Shown: positions 18,294 through 27,709, numbered from the stretch's first letter. The stretch: DNA of 64,000 bases from Candidatus Nitrosopumilus sp. (GCA_029864335.1 JAOTTS010000001.1:59594-123593); one strand, 5' to 3'. Made by a program: numbers and translations. Notes: generated by a model from the sequence alone, not told the origin.

Positions 18294-19901
18294 TTGGCTT
18301 TTGAATCTATTTTGTATATCGGAATTTTACTCCTTGCTGCTAAACTATTTGGAGAAATCATGCATAGGATAAATCAGCCTACGATTTTAGGAAATGTTCT
18401 TGCAGGTATTATAGTTGGCCCAGCTCTTTTTGCACTTGTTCAGCCAATTGAGGAAATTGAACTTTTTGTCTCAATTGGGGTGTTTTTCCTATTCTTCTTG
18501 ATAGGACTTGAAGAAATAGATCTAGCAGGATTATTTCGAGTTATGAGAGGTAGAATTTTTGCAGGTTCTGCTGCTGCATTTTTGATTCCTTTCATAGTTG
18601 CCGGATTTTTTGGAATGGCCTTGGATATGGATTTTATAAAATCATTTGCAATCGCAAGTGTAATTGCAGCTTCTAGCTTGGGTGTTACTGCTAAAGTTCT
18701 AAGTGATCTTGGAAAATTAAAATCCACAATTGGCCTTGAAATTTTTACTGTAGCTGCAATTGTAGAATTTATCGCAATTATCGTTACAAGTATAATGATT
18801 CAAATCAATACCAGTGAGACTCCGGTATTTTTAGAATTTGTATGGTTATTTGTAAAAATGATTATTTTCTTTGTAGTAGCAGGACTTGTTTCAGTATTTA
18901 TTTTACCGCGATTTTTCCGATTTATAAAAAAACATCTTCAAGTTACCCAAATTTATTTTGGAATCGTAATTGGAGTGATATTACTTGTTGCATACTTTGC
19001 AGAGATTAGTGGGGTTCATGGCGCAATCGGTGCACTTCTTTTAGGAATTGCAGTTTCAAGAATGAGTAAAGAGGAGTATAACGAAATTTCAAAAAATGTT
19101 AACGCTGTGGGATATGGAATCTTTATTCCAATCTTTTTTGCAGGAATTGGACTCCACTTTAGCACAGCGTTTCTTGATTTAGAATTGTGGGTAATAGTTG
19201 GTTTTCTTGTCATAATGATAGGTGTGAAGTTTCTCAGCTCTTACATTGCAGTACGTATTGCTCAGATGAGACCTGCAACAACTGTTGCATATGGTGTCAT
19301 GTCTAAAGGTGCAGTTGATTTAGCATTGATGCTGTCTTTACTGCAAGTGAATATTTTGAATAATAGTCTGTTTTCACTTTTGGTCCTTGGAACACTCATG
19401 ACAATGATAATTTCTAGTGTTGAACTTCAGCGCAAATTAAAGAAGATCATTCACTTCAAAATAGGAACTATAGAAATGGGATTAGTCCCGGGTTATTTTA
19501 GAAGAGTAGTGTCAGACATGACTGCTATGACCGTAATTAATACTGCAGTTCTTAAGACGAAAAAGAATGTCACAATTAAAGACTTTCTTGAAAATAATGA
19601 ACTAGACAAAAGACCATTTCTGGTTTTTAACGAACAAGATGTTTTGGTTGGAATTGTCTCAAAACGTGAAATCGATAAATCTCACAAAAAAACTCGTGAT
19701 ATCACAACCATAGAAGACATTATGTATGAAAAATTCTTAACTGTTTTACCAAGCGAATATCTTTATTCAGTAATTCAAAAGATGAACTCTTATCCATTTG
19801 ATATGATACCAGTAGTTGATCCTGAAAATAGAAAAAAAGTGATAGGAATAATCTCAAATCATGACATAATGAATTTACTAGTAGAGCCAAAAAAATCCTA
19901 A
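18294..19901 (+). CDS. CPA2 antiporter with C-terminal CBS domain pair
   Basis: Kef-type cation/proton antiporter, second in the window. Transporter part (about residues 1-385) has NQPTILGNVLAGIIVGPALF, FFLFFLIGLEEIDLAGL, ASSLGVTAKVL and SGVHGAIGALLLGIAVSRM. The tail holds two CBS motifs: TIKDFLENNELDKRPFLVF with LVGIVSKREID, and TIEDIMYEKFLTVLPSE with VIGIISNHDIMNLL. CBS pairs bind adenine nucleotides, which would gate transport by energy or second-messenger state (family knowledge; ligand here unknown). TTG start. Confidence 0.88.
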   Translation: MAFESILYIGILLLAAKLFGEIMHRINQPTILGNVLAGIIVGPALFALVQPIEEIELFVSIGVFFLFFLIGLEEIDLAGLFRVMRGRIFAGSAAAFLIPFIVAGFFGMALDMDFIKSFAIASVIAASSLGVTAKVLSDLGKLKSTIGLEIFTVAAIVEFIAIIVTSIMIQINTSETPVFLEFVWLFVKMIIFFVVAGLVSVFILPRFFRFIKKHLQVTQIYFGIVIGVILLVAYFAEISGVHGAIGALLLGIAVSRMSKEEYNEISKNVNAVGYGIFIPIFFAGIGLHFSTAFLDLELWVIVGFLVIMIGVKFLSSYIAVRIAQMRPATTVAYGVMSKGAVDLALMLSLLQVNILNNSLFSLLVLGTLMTMIISSVELQRKLKKIIHFKIGTIEMGLVPGYFRRVVSDMTAMTVINTAVLKTKKNVTIKDFLENNELDKRPFLVFNEQDVLVGIVSKREIDKSHKKTRDITTIEDIMYEKFLTVLPSEYLYSVIQKMNSYPFDMIPVVDPENRKKVIGIISNHDIMNLLVEPKKS

Positions 19902-19920
19902 TTCGCAATCATTTTAACAA

Positions 19921-20250
19921 TTAATCGTTTCTAATTTTGTCTTTTTTTATTCTCTTGTCAAAAATCAGATATGCAGTAAGATCCCCTGTAATGTTAACCA
20001 TTGTACTTGTCATGTCTAATATTCCATCTACCACGAGCAAAAGTACTACTGAGACAGGAGGAATTCCTCAAATGATTGATACAAAAATTAACGATATAAT
20101 TATCATTTGAATGATCTTGAGAAACAGATTATCTGGAATTGATAACCAATCAGTTATCAGTTCAGATGTATTTTTTTCAGCAAAGTCTATCCCTAGGGCT
20201 AAAATTACTCCTATAGCTAATCCTAGGAATAAAGCAGAAATAACTTGAGC
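19921..20250 (-). pseudogene. SLC1-type dicarboxylate/amino-acid symporter remnant with internal deletion
   Basis: Minus strand reads the N-terminal part of a Na+/H+:dicarboxylate symporter (ALFLGLAIGVILALGIDFAE, then IPDNLFLKIIQMIII and FVSII), then TGA at 20068-20070, and without a gap the C-terminal part (PPVSVVLLLVVDGILDMTST, then MVNITGDLTAYLIFDKRI). About 300 residues between are missing. A central deletion with later nonsense change is the simplest reading. Confidence 0.75.
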
Positions 20251-20410
20251 TTAAAGTTTTTTCTTTATTAAATAACTAATTTGAGGAATGGGTACTTGAA
20301 AGACGTGGTTACCACTATTCATCATTCAAGTATTATGCAATAAAAAAAATCCATGTTCTCGAACTTGAAAATCTTATTTTGGTTTTTAGTAGTCAATACT
20401 TGAATAATTT

Positions 20411-20848
20411 TTGTTGAAACTTCTAATTTTTCTTCTCGTGATTTCAGTATTGGTAATTGGAGCAAGTGGAAGTGGAATTTATTTAATAGAGTCTCCTCAT
20501 GAAGATGCACAAATTACAAATCTTATTGATGCTTTTTGGTGGGCTTCTGCAACAGTCACTACAGTAGGATATGGGGATGTAGTTCCAGTTACAGAACTTG
20601 GACGATTAGTGGGAATTGTTCTGATGTTTGTAGGCATAACGATTATTGGTACTTTTATCTCTGCATTAGGTGCATTACTTATTGGTTCTAGATTAAAAAA
20701 ACATGAATCAGTAGAATCCTCCACAAAATCATTGATAATTAAAAAAATTAGCGATATTGAGAATTTGGAGAAAAATGAAGTAGAATTGTTAATCTCTATG
20801 TTAAAAGACTTGCATGATGAAGCAAAAATCAATCGGGGAAAAAATTAG
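20411..20848 (+). CDS. Two-helix potassium channel subunit
   Basis: 145 residues: one membrane helix (KLLIFLLVISVLVIGASGSG), the pore helix and K+ filter (ASATVTTVGYGDVVPVTELG), a second helix (GIVLMFVGITIIGTFISALG), then a charged cytoplasmic helix. It is a KcsA/MthK-type pore without an RCK domain. TTG start at 20411 or 20414. It sits between the antiporter and a universal stress protein, fitting osmotic or pH homeostasis. The 20251-20410 interval shows no gene. Confidence 0.85.
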   Translation: MLKLLIFLLVISVLVIGASGSGIYLIESPHEDAQITNLIDAFWWASATVTTVGYGDVVPVTELGRLVGIVLMFVGITIIGTFISALGALLIGSRLKKHESVESSTKSLIIKKISDIENLEKNEVELLISMLKDLHDEAKINRGKN

Positions 20849-20936
20849 TTTGTAGTTTATCTTTATTTAATATAAAAATTTGTTAGTGTAATTATGCATT
20901 GAAAAATCCTATATGTATAAAAATTTCTTCATAATC

Positions 20937-21383
20937 ATGAAGGCCAATAAAATTAAAACAATTGCCATCCCATTTGATGGTTCTATCCATTCAAAACATG
21001 CATTTGACATGGCGTTAAATCTAGCCCAAAAATATCATTCGAAACTAATTCTAGTTACATGTGTTGAAAAGATCAATGGAAGTTGGTATGGAAAAGAATT
21101 CACTCCCACCTATAATCAAGATGTAAAAAAATACAAAGAAAAAATATTCCATGAAACAGCAAAATTAGAACAAATTTCAAAAAAGAAGAATATCAAAACA
21201 ACCACAAAGATATTTGTTAGTGATTCAATAGTGGAGAAGATACTATCATTTTCAAAATCTAACAAGGTGGATATAATTGTGATGGGATCTCATGGGAGAA
21301 CAGGCATTAATAAACTAATTCTTGGCAGTGTTGCAAACGGGATTATTCAAAGGTCTAAAATCCCTGTGTTAGTAGTACGATAA
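20937..21383 (+). CDS. Universal stress protein (UspA family)
   Basis: Single USP domain, about 148 residues. Nucleotide-binding pattern is complete: IAIPFDGSIHSKHAF at the N-terminus and GSHGRTGINKLILGSVANGI, then IPVLVVR at the end (G-x2-G-x9-GS). ATP-binding USPs report energy or stress state, often to neighbouring transporters. ATG 20937 is chosen as the family starts a few residues before the first strand. TATA-like ATGTATAAA upstream at about 20912. Confidence 0.88.
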   Translation: MKANKIKTIAIPFDGSIHSKHAFDMALNLAQKYHSKLILVTCVEKINGSWYGKEFTPTYNQDVKKYKEKIFHETAKLEQISKKKNIKTTTKIFVSDSIVEKILSFSKSNKVDIIVMGSHGRTGINKLILGSVANGIIQRSKIPVLVVR

Positions 21384-21469
21384 TCTACAAAAAAATCTGG
21401 TTTTGAAAAATACACATTGTTTATTTTCAAGAATGATATTCTGAGTACCATTTAATTTTCTAAAAAATA

Positions 21470-22480
21470 GTGGTTGGTTTAATGGAATTTGTTGAAATTG
21501 AGATTGTTGTCATAGTGATTTTGATAGGCTTCTATGCTCTTTTCAGCGGACTTGAAATTGCAATAGTTGGAGTTAGACGTTCCAAAGTTATTCGATTGTA
21601 TAGGCAATCGGTTCCTGGCTCGTCTCCTCTTTACAAGTTAAAAATGAATCCTGCAATGATGACCTCTAGTGTCAATTTGGGAAATACTTTGGTTAATGTG
21701 GGATCTTCGGTTCTTGCAGCTGATGTTGCAATAAAATTGCTTGGAAGTCAAGGTGTGGGAATAATAATTGGAATAATGACATTTGTGATTTTGATTTTTG
21801 GAGAAATATTGCCTAAAACATTTTGTAATGCAAATCCAGAAAAAGTATCTCTAAAATTCAGTAGAATCCTACTGATTTTCACTTATGCAATGTATCCATT
21901 TGTTAAATTCTTAGAATACTTTACTTCGGCAATCTTAAAACTTTCTGGAGGTTATTCCCAAAGACCAAAACCCATTACCGAAGAGGAGATTAAAGAAGTC
22001 ATTGATTTAGGTTATGCTGAAAAAGCAATTGAAAAAGAAGAACGTGATCTTGTACGTAATGCATTAGAGTTTGACGATAAACCCATTCAGGATGTTATGA
22101 CTCCAAAAGAAAATGTCTTTTCATTGGATGGAACACTAGCATTATCCAAAGTCATTTCAAAAATTGAAGATAAAGGATTTTCTCGAATTCCAATTTTTGA
22201 AAAAACACTAGACAATATTGTGGGCATTTTACACATATGGGATATATCGAGACTGCCTGAAAACAAATTTTCTACTACCAAAATAAACACTTTGACCCGA
22301 AAACCATTTTTCATCTATTCCAGTGATCTAATTAGTAACCTTCTCATCGAACTTAAGAAAAAAGATGTACACATGGCAATTGTTTTAGATGATAATGATA
22401 AATTAGTTGGAATAATTACTGTCGAAGATTTGTTGGAAGAAATTGTAGGTGATATCGTAGGTGAGGCAAAAAAACAATAG
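21470..22480 (+). CDS. CNNM/CorC-type membrane protein (DUF21 plus CBS pair)
   Basis: Homologous in layout to HlyC/CorC and CNNM proteins linked to Mg2+ or Na+ transport. N-terminal DUF21 membrane domain (about residues 1-170: GFYALFSGLEIAIVGVRRSK, IFGEILPKTFCNANP), an acidic linker, then two CBS motifs (PIQDVMTPKENVFSLDG with VGILHIWDISRLP, and VGIITVEDLLEEIVGDI). The family's C-terminal CorC_HlyC domain is absent. GTG 21470 or ATG 21482 start. Same strand as the USP gene, 86 bases downstream. Confidence 0.87.
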   Translation: MVGLMEFVEIEIVVIVILIGFYALFSGLEIAIVGVRRSKVIRLYRQSVPGSSPLYKLKMNPAMMTSSVNLGNTLVNVGSSVLAADVAIKLLGSQGVGIIIGIMTFVILIFGEILPKTFCNANPEKVSLKFSRILLIFTYAMYPFVKFLEYFTSAILKLSGGYSQRPKPITEEEIKEVIDLGYAEKAIEKEERDLVRNALEFDDKPIQDVMTPKENVFSLDGTLALSKVISKIEDKGFSRIPIFEKTLDNIVGILHIWDISRLPENKFSTTKINTLTRKPFFIYSSDLISNLLIELKKKDVHMAIVLDDNDKLVGIITVEDLLEEIVGDIVGEAKKQ

Positions 22481-22546
22481 TTCAATCTTAGAATTGCCTG
22501 ATTTTTATACCAATTATTTAAATTCCTCAAAACAACAAATCATGTA

Positions 22547-22978
22547 ATGGTTGAAAATACTGAAAAATCACAAAATGATGGTTTTGCGATATTTGATAAA
22601 GTCAATCAAAGGTATTTTTCAGAAATAGAACATTCGGTACCTCATTTTCAACAAACACTGTTTGATTTACAAAATGAGTGTTACGAATCATGGAAAAACA
22701 CTATTAATGCAAATGTCGAATTACAAAAAGAGCTTTTAGGTAAATCTGGATTTAATTTTACTTTACCCAAAGTAACCCAGAAAATAATTGACAGTACTGG
22801 TGAAGAGATTGTGAAATATAGGATGACTTGTATCAAGATTGCAATTGCAACAATAGAATCTGGTAGAAAAAATGTGAAAACCTGGAATGATGATGCAAAT
22901 ACATTTGTTGATTTGAATCGAAAAATTATGCATAATTGGTTGTTCCCATTCATTCTAAAATCAGATGTTAAAAAATGA
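22547..22978 (+). CDS. Phasin-like helical protein
   Basis: 143 residues, nearly all helix. The pattern (FQQTLFDLQNECYESWKNTI, then IESGRKNVKTWNDDANTFVD) resembles phasins, proteins that coat polyhydroxyalkanoate granules, and a class III PHA synthase is encoded at 62432 in this window. Similarity is by pattern only; other coiled-coil proteins could look alike. ATG start; the following tiny gene overlaps its stop as ATGA. Confidence 0.55.
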   Translation: MVENTEKSQNDGFAIFDKVNQRYFSEIEHSVPHFQQTLFDLQNECYESWKNTINANVELQKELLGKSGFNFTLPKVTQKIIDSTGEEIVKYRMTCIKIAIATIESGRKNVKTWNDDANTFVDLNRKIMHNWLFPFILKSDVKK

Positions 22979-23061
22979 AAAAATCATCCATTGGTGTAAT
23001 AGTTCTTGCAGTTTCAGTCGTAGTTTTTTATGGTCTCATGAGTTTATTGTGGCAACTCTAA
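22975..23061 (+). CDS. Tiny single-helix membrane peptide
   Basis: 28 residues: MKKSS, one hydrophobic helix (IGVIVLAVSVVVFYGLMSLL) and WQL. Its ATG overlaps the previous gene's TGA (ATGA), a typical translational-coupling arrangement, which supports it as a real gene. Confidence 0.5.
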   Translation: MKKSSIGVIVLAVSVVVFYGLMSLLWQL

Positions 23062-23171
23062 AAATATGATTGTCTTAAAAAATCTAGATGAATTTTTCAC
23101 TAGATGCAATGGTATTAAAAATAATAAAATTTTGCATATTACATTAATGCATTAAATTTCTGATGAATTTT

Positions 23172-23252
23172 TTATTTTTCTTCTGGTTCGTCATCTCTGT
23201 CTCTGACCTTTTTGAGGATACAAAATTTGCTTAATTTCTTGATAAACCCCAT
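23172..23252 (-). CDS. Possible 26-residue peptide
   Basis: ATG frame MGFIKKLSKFCILKKVRDRD ending in an acidic tail. Short amphipathic basic helix plus acidic end. No ribosome binding site and no homology known; weak call in an otherwise empty interval between 23062 and 23304. Confidence 0.25.
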   Translation of the reverse strand: MGFIKKLSKFCILKKVRDRDDEPEEK

Positions 23253-23304
23253 CAGAATATCTAGAAATTAGAGTCTTATGTGTGTTGAAAAATTAGCACA
23301 ATTA

Positions 23305-23505
23305 CTAGTTTTCATCAATTTTTTTATCATGTTCATCTACTTTGCGATTATACTCTTCAATCACTTTGTTTTCATCATATACATCTCCTTCAAACAGTTC
23401 AGGGTTTTCTTCTTGGGCGCGTTTCATAAGTTTCTTGAATGTGTCCGGATCATCTTTTTGAAGTTCTAACAATATTTTTCCAATTGAGTCATCCAGATTA
23501 CTCAT
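23305..23505 (-). CDS. Small acidic helical protein
   Basis: 66 residues, ATG start, strongly charged: SIGKILLELQKDDPDTFKKL, then AQEENPELFEGDVYDE and a coiled end. No known domain. It stands alone between two oppositely placed neighbours. Confidence 0.6.
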   Translation of the reverse strand: MSNLDDSIGKILLELQKDDPDTFKKLMKRAQEENPELFEGDVYDENKVIEEYNRKVDEHDKKIDEN

Positions 23506-23568
23506 TACTGTAACTTCTCAAATCAAGTATTTTTATTGTTTTGAATTCAATAAATAATGACATTTTGT

Positions 23569-23994
23569 CTATTTTTTCCCATTAATTGAATAATCATAGA
23601 GCATTCTTGCTTCTTTCCATTGAAACCAAACAAAATTCCAAACTAGGTCATCTATGGATTGTCGTTCATCCTCAGTGATTTGTCTGCCTCTTAGATTGTA
23701 AATTATTTTACTTCTAATTGTTCCTAGTCTAAGCCCTAACATCACGCACTCTCTGTTGTTATTGGGAAGTTCTTTGCCTCTGAAATGGCTAGATTTTGAG
23801 TCAAAAATCTCAAAATGGTCTTTATGCCACCTAAATTTTGATTTCTCAAAAATTTCAAGAATTAATGCTATAGTGTCATAATCTAATTTTTTTTTATCAA
23901 GTTTTTCTTTGATGATTTGTTCTGATTTTTCTTTTCTTTGATTACCAAGTTTTTTTTCTAAATTTTTTAGTTCTTTTGATGGTTTCTCTTCCAT
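23569..23994 (-). CDS. Hypothetical protein with charged N-terminal helix
   Basis: 141 residues from ATG 23994 (MEEKPSKELKNLEKKL). A longer frame to 24126 exists but would overlap the divergent gene at 24084. The C-terminal half is a compact domain (LILEIFEKSKFRWHKDHFEI, then IDDLVWNFVWFQWKEARM), unknown to me. Possibly a small winged-helix or helical bundle. Confidence 0.65.
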   Translation of the reverse strand: MEEKPSKELKNLEKKLGNQRKEKSEQIIKEKLDKKKLDYDTIALILEIFEKSKFRWHKDHFEIFDSKSSHFRGKELPNNNRECVMLGLRLGTIRSKIIYNLRGRQITEDERQSIDDLVWNFVWFQWKEARMLYDYSINGKK

Positions 23995-24083
23995 GAATTC
24001 AACCTTGTGTATGATGGTAAATTGTCTCTTAATAACTCTAAAAAAAGTTAAAAAATTATTAATGAAATTGTTCTCTTTGAAAT

Positions 24084-24518
24084 ATGCCATTAGATAAAAT
24101 GCCCGATATAGAGCAATACATCCCATCTCACAAATCTGTTGTTTTACATGTTAAAGGCAAACCTGTTGCATGCATTATTGATAATGACTTGAATAATGAA
24201 TCACGTTTTCAAACAATATCTAAAAATGATACTCTAAAGGCAAGTCTAATTGGGTTTCTAAACAAACATGATGATTTAGGTTTCTTAATGGGATTCAAAT
24301 TAAAGATTCAAACAGATTCTGATTTCTTTGAATATACTGTATATCCCAATGAAGAGTTTATCGAAACTGTGATCTTTGATGAATCTATTTTTATTATAAA
24401 TGATAAATTAGAAAGTCTTTTTTCTTTGAGAAAAATTGTGACCGATCAGTTCATAAAAACTAAAACAGAATTTGACAAATTTCAAAAACAAATTCCTAAA
24501 AATCCTGAGAATTTGTAA
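24084..24518 (+). CDS. Hypothetical protein
   Basis: 144 residues, ATG start. Mixed alpha/beta: SVVLHVKGKPVACIIDNDL at the N-terminus, FKLKIQTDSDFFEYTVYP in the middle, helical C-terminus. No family recognised. Divergent from the gene at 23994, sharing a 90-base promoter interval; the nuclease gene follows after 18 bases, so the two may be cotranscribed. Confidence 0.65.
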   Translation: MPLDKMPDIEQYIPSHKSVVLHVKGKPVACIIDNDLNNESRFQTISKNDTLKASLIGFLNKHDDLGFLMGFKLKIQTDSDFFEYTVYPNEEFIETVIFDESIFIINDKLESLFSLRKIVTDQFIKTKTEFDKFQKQIPKNPENL

Positions 24519-24536
24519 TTTGCAAATATTCAATAA

Positions 24537-25223
24537 ATGCTTCATTCTAAATATCTTGTGTCAAATTTTTCACAAATGTTAAAGATAAGAGAACCTGAAT
24601 TATTAGATCGTAAAGATGGGCATTGGTATAAAACAAAATTTGATAAAATTTATCCATCAGTCAGTACCATTTTGTCAGCAACGTCTTCTGATGACAAACA
24701 AAATAATTTAAAATCTTGGAGAGAAAATGAACCTGCACATGAATACATTACATCACAAGCTCAAGAAATTGGAACTCAATCGCACAAAATTATTGAGAAT
24801 TATCTGAGTAACAGTTTATCTTTAGACGAGTTTGATTTGCTTCCTATCGCTCATTTTAATAATTTAAAACCGTATTTAGAAAATATTTCAGATGTAACCT
24901 CTATTGAACAAAGAATGTACTCGGATTATCTAAAGGTTGCAGGTACCAGTGATTTGATTGCAGAGTATAATGGAAAATTATCCATAATTGATTATAAGAC
25001 AAAAAGAAAACCTCAGATGGATGAATACATGTATGAGTATTATTTGCAAACTACATGTTATGCTCAAATGTTTCAGGAGGTAACTGGTAGGAAAATCAAT
25101 CAAGTGGTGATTTTAGTTAGCAGTGAAAAAAACACTCGTCAGGAATTCATCAAGTCATGTGATGACTATATAGAGCCTCTCAATGAAAGAATTGAAAAAT
25201 ACTATCTGAATAGTCTTAATTGA
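24537..25223 (+). CDS. PD-(D/E)XK superfamily nuclease
   Basis: 228 residues. The nuclease core is visible: a helix with GTQSHKIIENYL, then YLKVAGTSDLIAEYNGKL (catalytic Asp in SDL), then SIIDYKTKRKP (D-x-K motif) and a helix with YYLQTTCYAQMFQEVTG (Q-x3-Y). This order is that of RecB-like and MGME1/lambda-exonuclease-related enzymes that digest DNA ends. Likely a repair or recombination exonuclease; no Fe-S cysteines of Cas4 type are seen. Confidence 0.82.
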   Translation: MLHSKYLVSNFSQMLKIREPELLDRKDGHWYKTKFDKIYPSVSTILSATSSDDKQNNLKSWRENEPAHEYITSQAQEIGTQSHKIIENYLSNSLSLDEFDLLPIAHFNNLKPYLENISDVTSIEQRMYSDYLKVAGTSDLIAEYNGKLSIIDYKTKRKPQMDEYMYEYYLQTTCYAQMFQEVTGRKINQVVILVSSEKNTRQEFIKSCDDYIEPLNERIEKYYLNSLN

Positions 25224-25273
25224 CCAGATTTGTTAAGATCGTAAAACAAACGCTTCTATAGTGTCAAAGAGGC

Positions 25274-25435
25274 ATGAAAGAGAACATGAAATACATGTGT
25301 AGAACCTGCAAGAAAAAATGCGATGATATTCCAAAGCATATGATAACTGTCCACAATTTCTCAAAAGCAATTGTGGAATCTCAGCTTAAAGCCAATCCAA
25401 ATTGTTATAAAAATTCCTTTGAAGAATTAGAATGA
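25274..25435 (+). CDS. Small zinc-finger protein
   Basis: 53 residues from ATG, with GAGG 5 bases upstream. Finger pattern CRTCKKKCDDIPKHMITVH: Cys-x2-Cys, then two His five residues apart, followed by a helical tail. Located between the nuclease and the ATP-grasp fusion. Likely nucleic-acid or protein binding. Confidence 0.6.
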   Translation: MKENMKYMCRTCKKKCDDIPKHMITVHNFSKAIVESQLKANPNCYKNSFEELE

Positions 25436-25511
25436 TGGATTTGTTTTAATTTTATTTAATATCAAACTGATCTAGGTTTAACTAGCTGTTTTTTAGACTT
25501 ACCAATCATCC

Positions 25512-27686
25512 ATGAAAGTTGCTTTAATTTATAATGAAAATGAGATTGATCCTAATGATGTAATCAATGTCTTTGGAATGACTACAAAAGAACATTACAG
25601 TAAAAAGGCAGTTGAGAAAGTTGCCCAAGCATTAGAAAAAGGCGGACATACAGTAAAGGTTGTTGAAGGCGATATTCATCTTGCAGATGAACTACGCGAA
25701 TTCATGCCTAAAGTAGTTGCAGGTGACACACCGGGAATGGTATTTAATATGGCATATGGTATCCAAGGTCAAAACAGATACACACACGTTCCTGCCATGA
25801 TGGAAATGCTTGGAATTCCATATATTGGTTCAGGACCTGCTGGACACGCAATTGTCCAAGATAAAGTAATGACTAAAATTGTATTGCAGAAAAATAACAT
25901 ACCGACTCCGGGTTTTTGGGTTTTCCGAACACCTGAAGATACCTATGATGATTTGGTTTTCCCAGTAATTGTCAAACCAAAACTTGAATCTACTTCTATG
26001 GGAATGGAAGTAGTTGATAATTGGGATGATCTCAAAGCCGCCGTTAAAGTACAAATTGAAAAATTTCAACAAGATATATTGGTAGAACAGTTCATTTCAG
26101 GACGAGAATTTGCCGTTGGTGTTTTAGGAAATCACCCCAGCATTGACATTCTTCCAATTGTTGAAATTAATCTAGATCATCCTGATCAAATTCAAACAAT
26201 TACCGATAAAAAGAAAAAAGGTGGAGTTGAAAAAACATGTCCTGCAAAATTATCAAAAGAAAAAGCCGAGGAAATGCGACAAATGTGCATAAATGCATTC
26301 GCATGCTTAGGACTGAACGATTACAGCAGAGTTGATTTCAGAATGGATAAGGATGAAAATCTTTACATTCTTGAATTAAATTCAATGGCAAGTCTTGGAC
26401 AGGGCGGTTCATTATTTTACGCTGCTAAAACTGCTGGATATACATATGAATCTCTAATCAATAAAATTCTTGATGTAGCAGTTATTAGATATTTTGGTTC
26501 TTCTATACCCCACCATGAAACTGAAATGGATTTAACACAACCCCTTAGAGTTGTTTCAAGAACCTATTTGAGAGGACATTTGCAAAGTCTAAAAGATACT
26601 TTGAGGGACTTTGTGAATCTTAATACTCATGTGTACAACTTAGAGCATGTAAATCAATTAGGTGGAATTGTCTCTAAACGATTAAAACATCTTGGCTTTG
26701 ATGAGCAAATTCATAGAGAAATAGATGTAGGGGATTTTCATTATTTCAAAAATCATTCAGAATCAGAAAATGACGTACTGATAATTTCTCATCTTGATAC
26801 CCATTATGGTCCTGATGATTTGATAACTTATCATGAAAACAATGATCAAATTATAGGCTCAGGCATAGCTGAAAGTAAAGGCGGCTTGGCAGTGATGCTA
26901 GGTGCATTACATGCACTACGTTTTGCAAAAAAACTCAAAAAAATTCGATGTGCCATACTACTTACTACTGATGATAGTTTGGGAGGACGTTATAGTAAGA
27001 GATTAGTAAATGAACATTCAAAAAAATCCAAGTACGTTATAGGATTAAAATCTGGCAGTAAAGATGGTGGAATTATTACAACTTGCTATGGAAGAAGTGA
27101 CTATCAAATTAGATTTACTGCAATTAGCGGTCAATTCGATTCGGACTCTGACATTCATGGGATTATTCCAGTTTTGGCAAAAAAATTATATGCACTTGAA
27201 AAGATTTCAAAAAATGAAGAAGATTACAGATTGAGAACTACTTCCGTTATCGCACAAGGTTCTCATGGTCACACCCCAAACTATGCAACACTATCATTGA
27301 CATGTAGCTATCAAACTGAAAAACTCGGCGAAATACTTGATTCAAAAATTAAAACCATAATGAAAAAAAAGGAAGAAGGTTCCAAAAAACTAGATGTCGC
27401 AATAAATAAAATTCAATCAAGACCCCCAGTATTAGAAGAGCCATCTGATACTAAATTCTATAATATGGTGGAAGAACTTGCTAAGAAACATGATATGAAA
27501 ATCAAAAAATATTGTCAAATCGTATCCTCTGATATTAGTAACGTTCCAATCGAACTTCCAGCTTTGGATGGTTTTGGACCATTGGGACACTACTATCGTT
27601 CTCCTAAAGAGTATATTCTTCATGATAGTATTTTAGAGCGAGCTGCATTATTGGCATCTGTTCTCTATAAATGCGCTGAGAAGTAA
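25512..27686 (+). CDS. Fusion of D-Ala-D-Ala-ligase-type ATP-grasp and M20-like peptidase
   Basis: 724 residues. Residues 1-340 match ATP-grasp ligases of the Ddl type: VFNMAYGIQGQNRYTHVPAM, GIPYIGSGPAGHAIVQDK, FPVIVKPKLES, and the Mg-binding end YILELNSMASLGQGGSL. After a linker, residues 415-720 look like an M20 metallopeptidase: IISHLDTHYGP (HLD kept), GIAESKGGLAVML (usual ADMKGG changed to AESKGG), LLTTDDSLGGRYS (usual TTDEE.GG). So the second domain may be inactive or altered. Archaea of this kind lack peptidoglycan, so the ligase probably joins other amino acids or peptides. ATG start. Confidence 0.85.
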   Translation: MKVALIYNENEIDPNDVINVFGMTTKEHYSKKAVEKVAQALEKGGHTVKVVEGDIHLADELREFMPKVVAGDTPGMVFNMAYGIQGQNRYTHVPAMMEMLGIPYIGSGPAGHAIVQDKVMTKIVLQKNNIPTPGFWVFRTPEDTYDDLVFPVIVKPKLESTSMGMEVVDNWDDLKAAVKVQIEKFQQDILVEQFISGREFAVGVLGNHPSIDILPIVEINLDHPDQIQTITDKKKKGGVEKTCPAKLSKEKAEEMRQMCINAFACLGLNDYSRVDFRMDKDENLYILELNSMASLGQGGSLFYAAKTAGYTYESLINKILDVAVIRYFGSSIPHHETEMDLTQPLRVVSRTYLRGHLQSLKDTLRDFVNLNTHVYNLEHVNQLGGIVSKRLKHLGFDEQIHREIDVGDFHYFKNHSESENDVLIISHLDTHYGPDDLITYHENNDQIIGSGIAESKGGLAVMLGALHALRFAKKLKKIRCAILLTTDDSLGGRYSKRLVNEHSKKSKYVIGLKSGSKDGGIITTCYGRSDYQIRFTAISGQFDSDSDIHGIIPVLAKKLYALEKISKNEEDYRLRTTSVIAQGSHGHTPNYATLSLTCSYQTEKLGEILDSKIKTIMKKKEEGSKKLDVAINKIQSRPPVLEEPSDTKFYNMVEELAKKHDMKIKKYCQIVSSDISNVPIELPALDGFGPLGHYYRSPKEYILHDSILERAALLASVLYKCAEK

Positions 27687-27709
27687 TTTTGATTTCTAAT
27701 TAAGTATAG

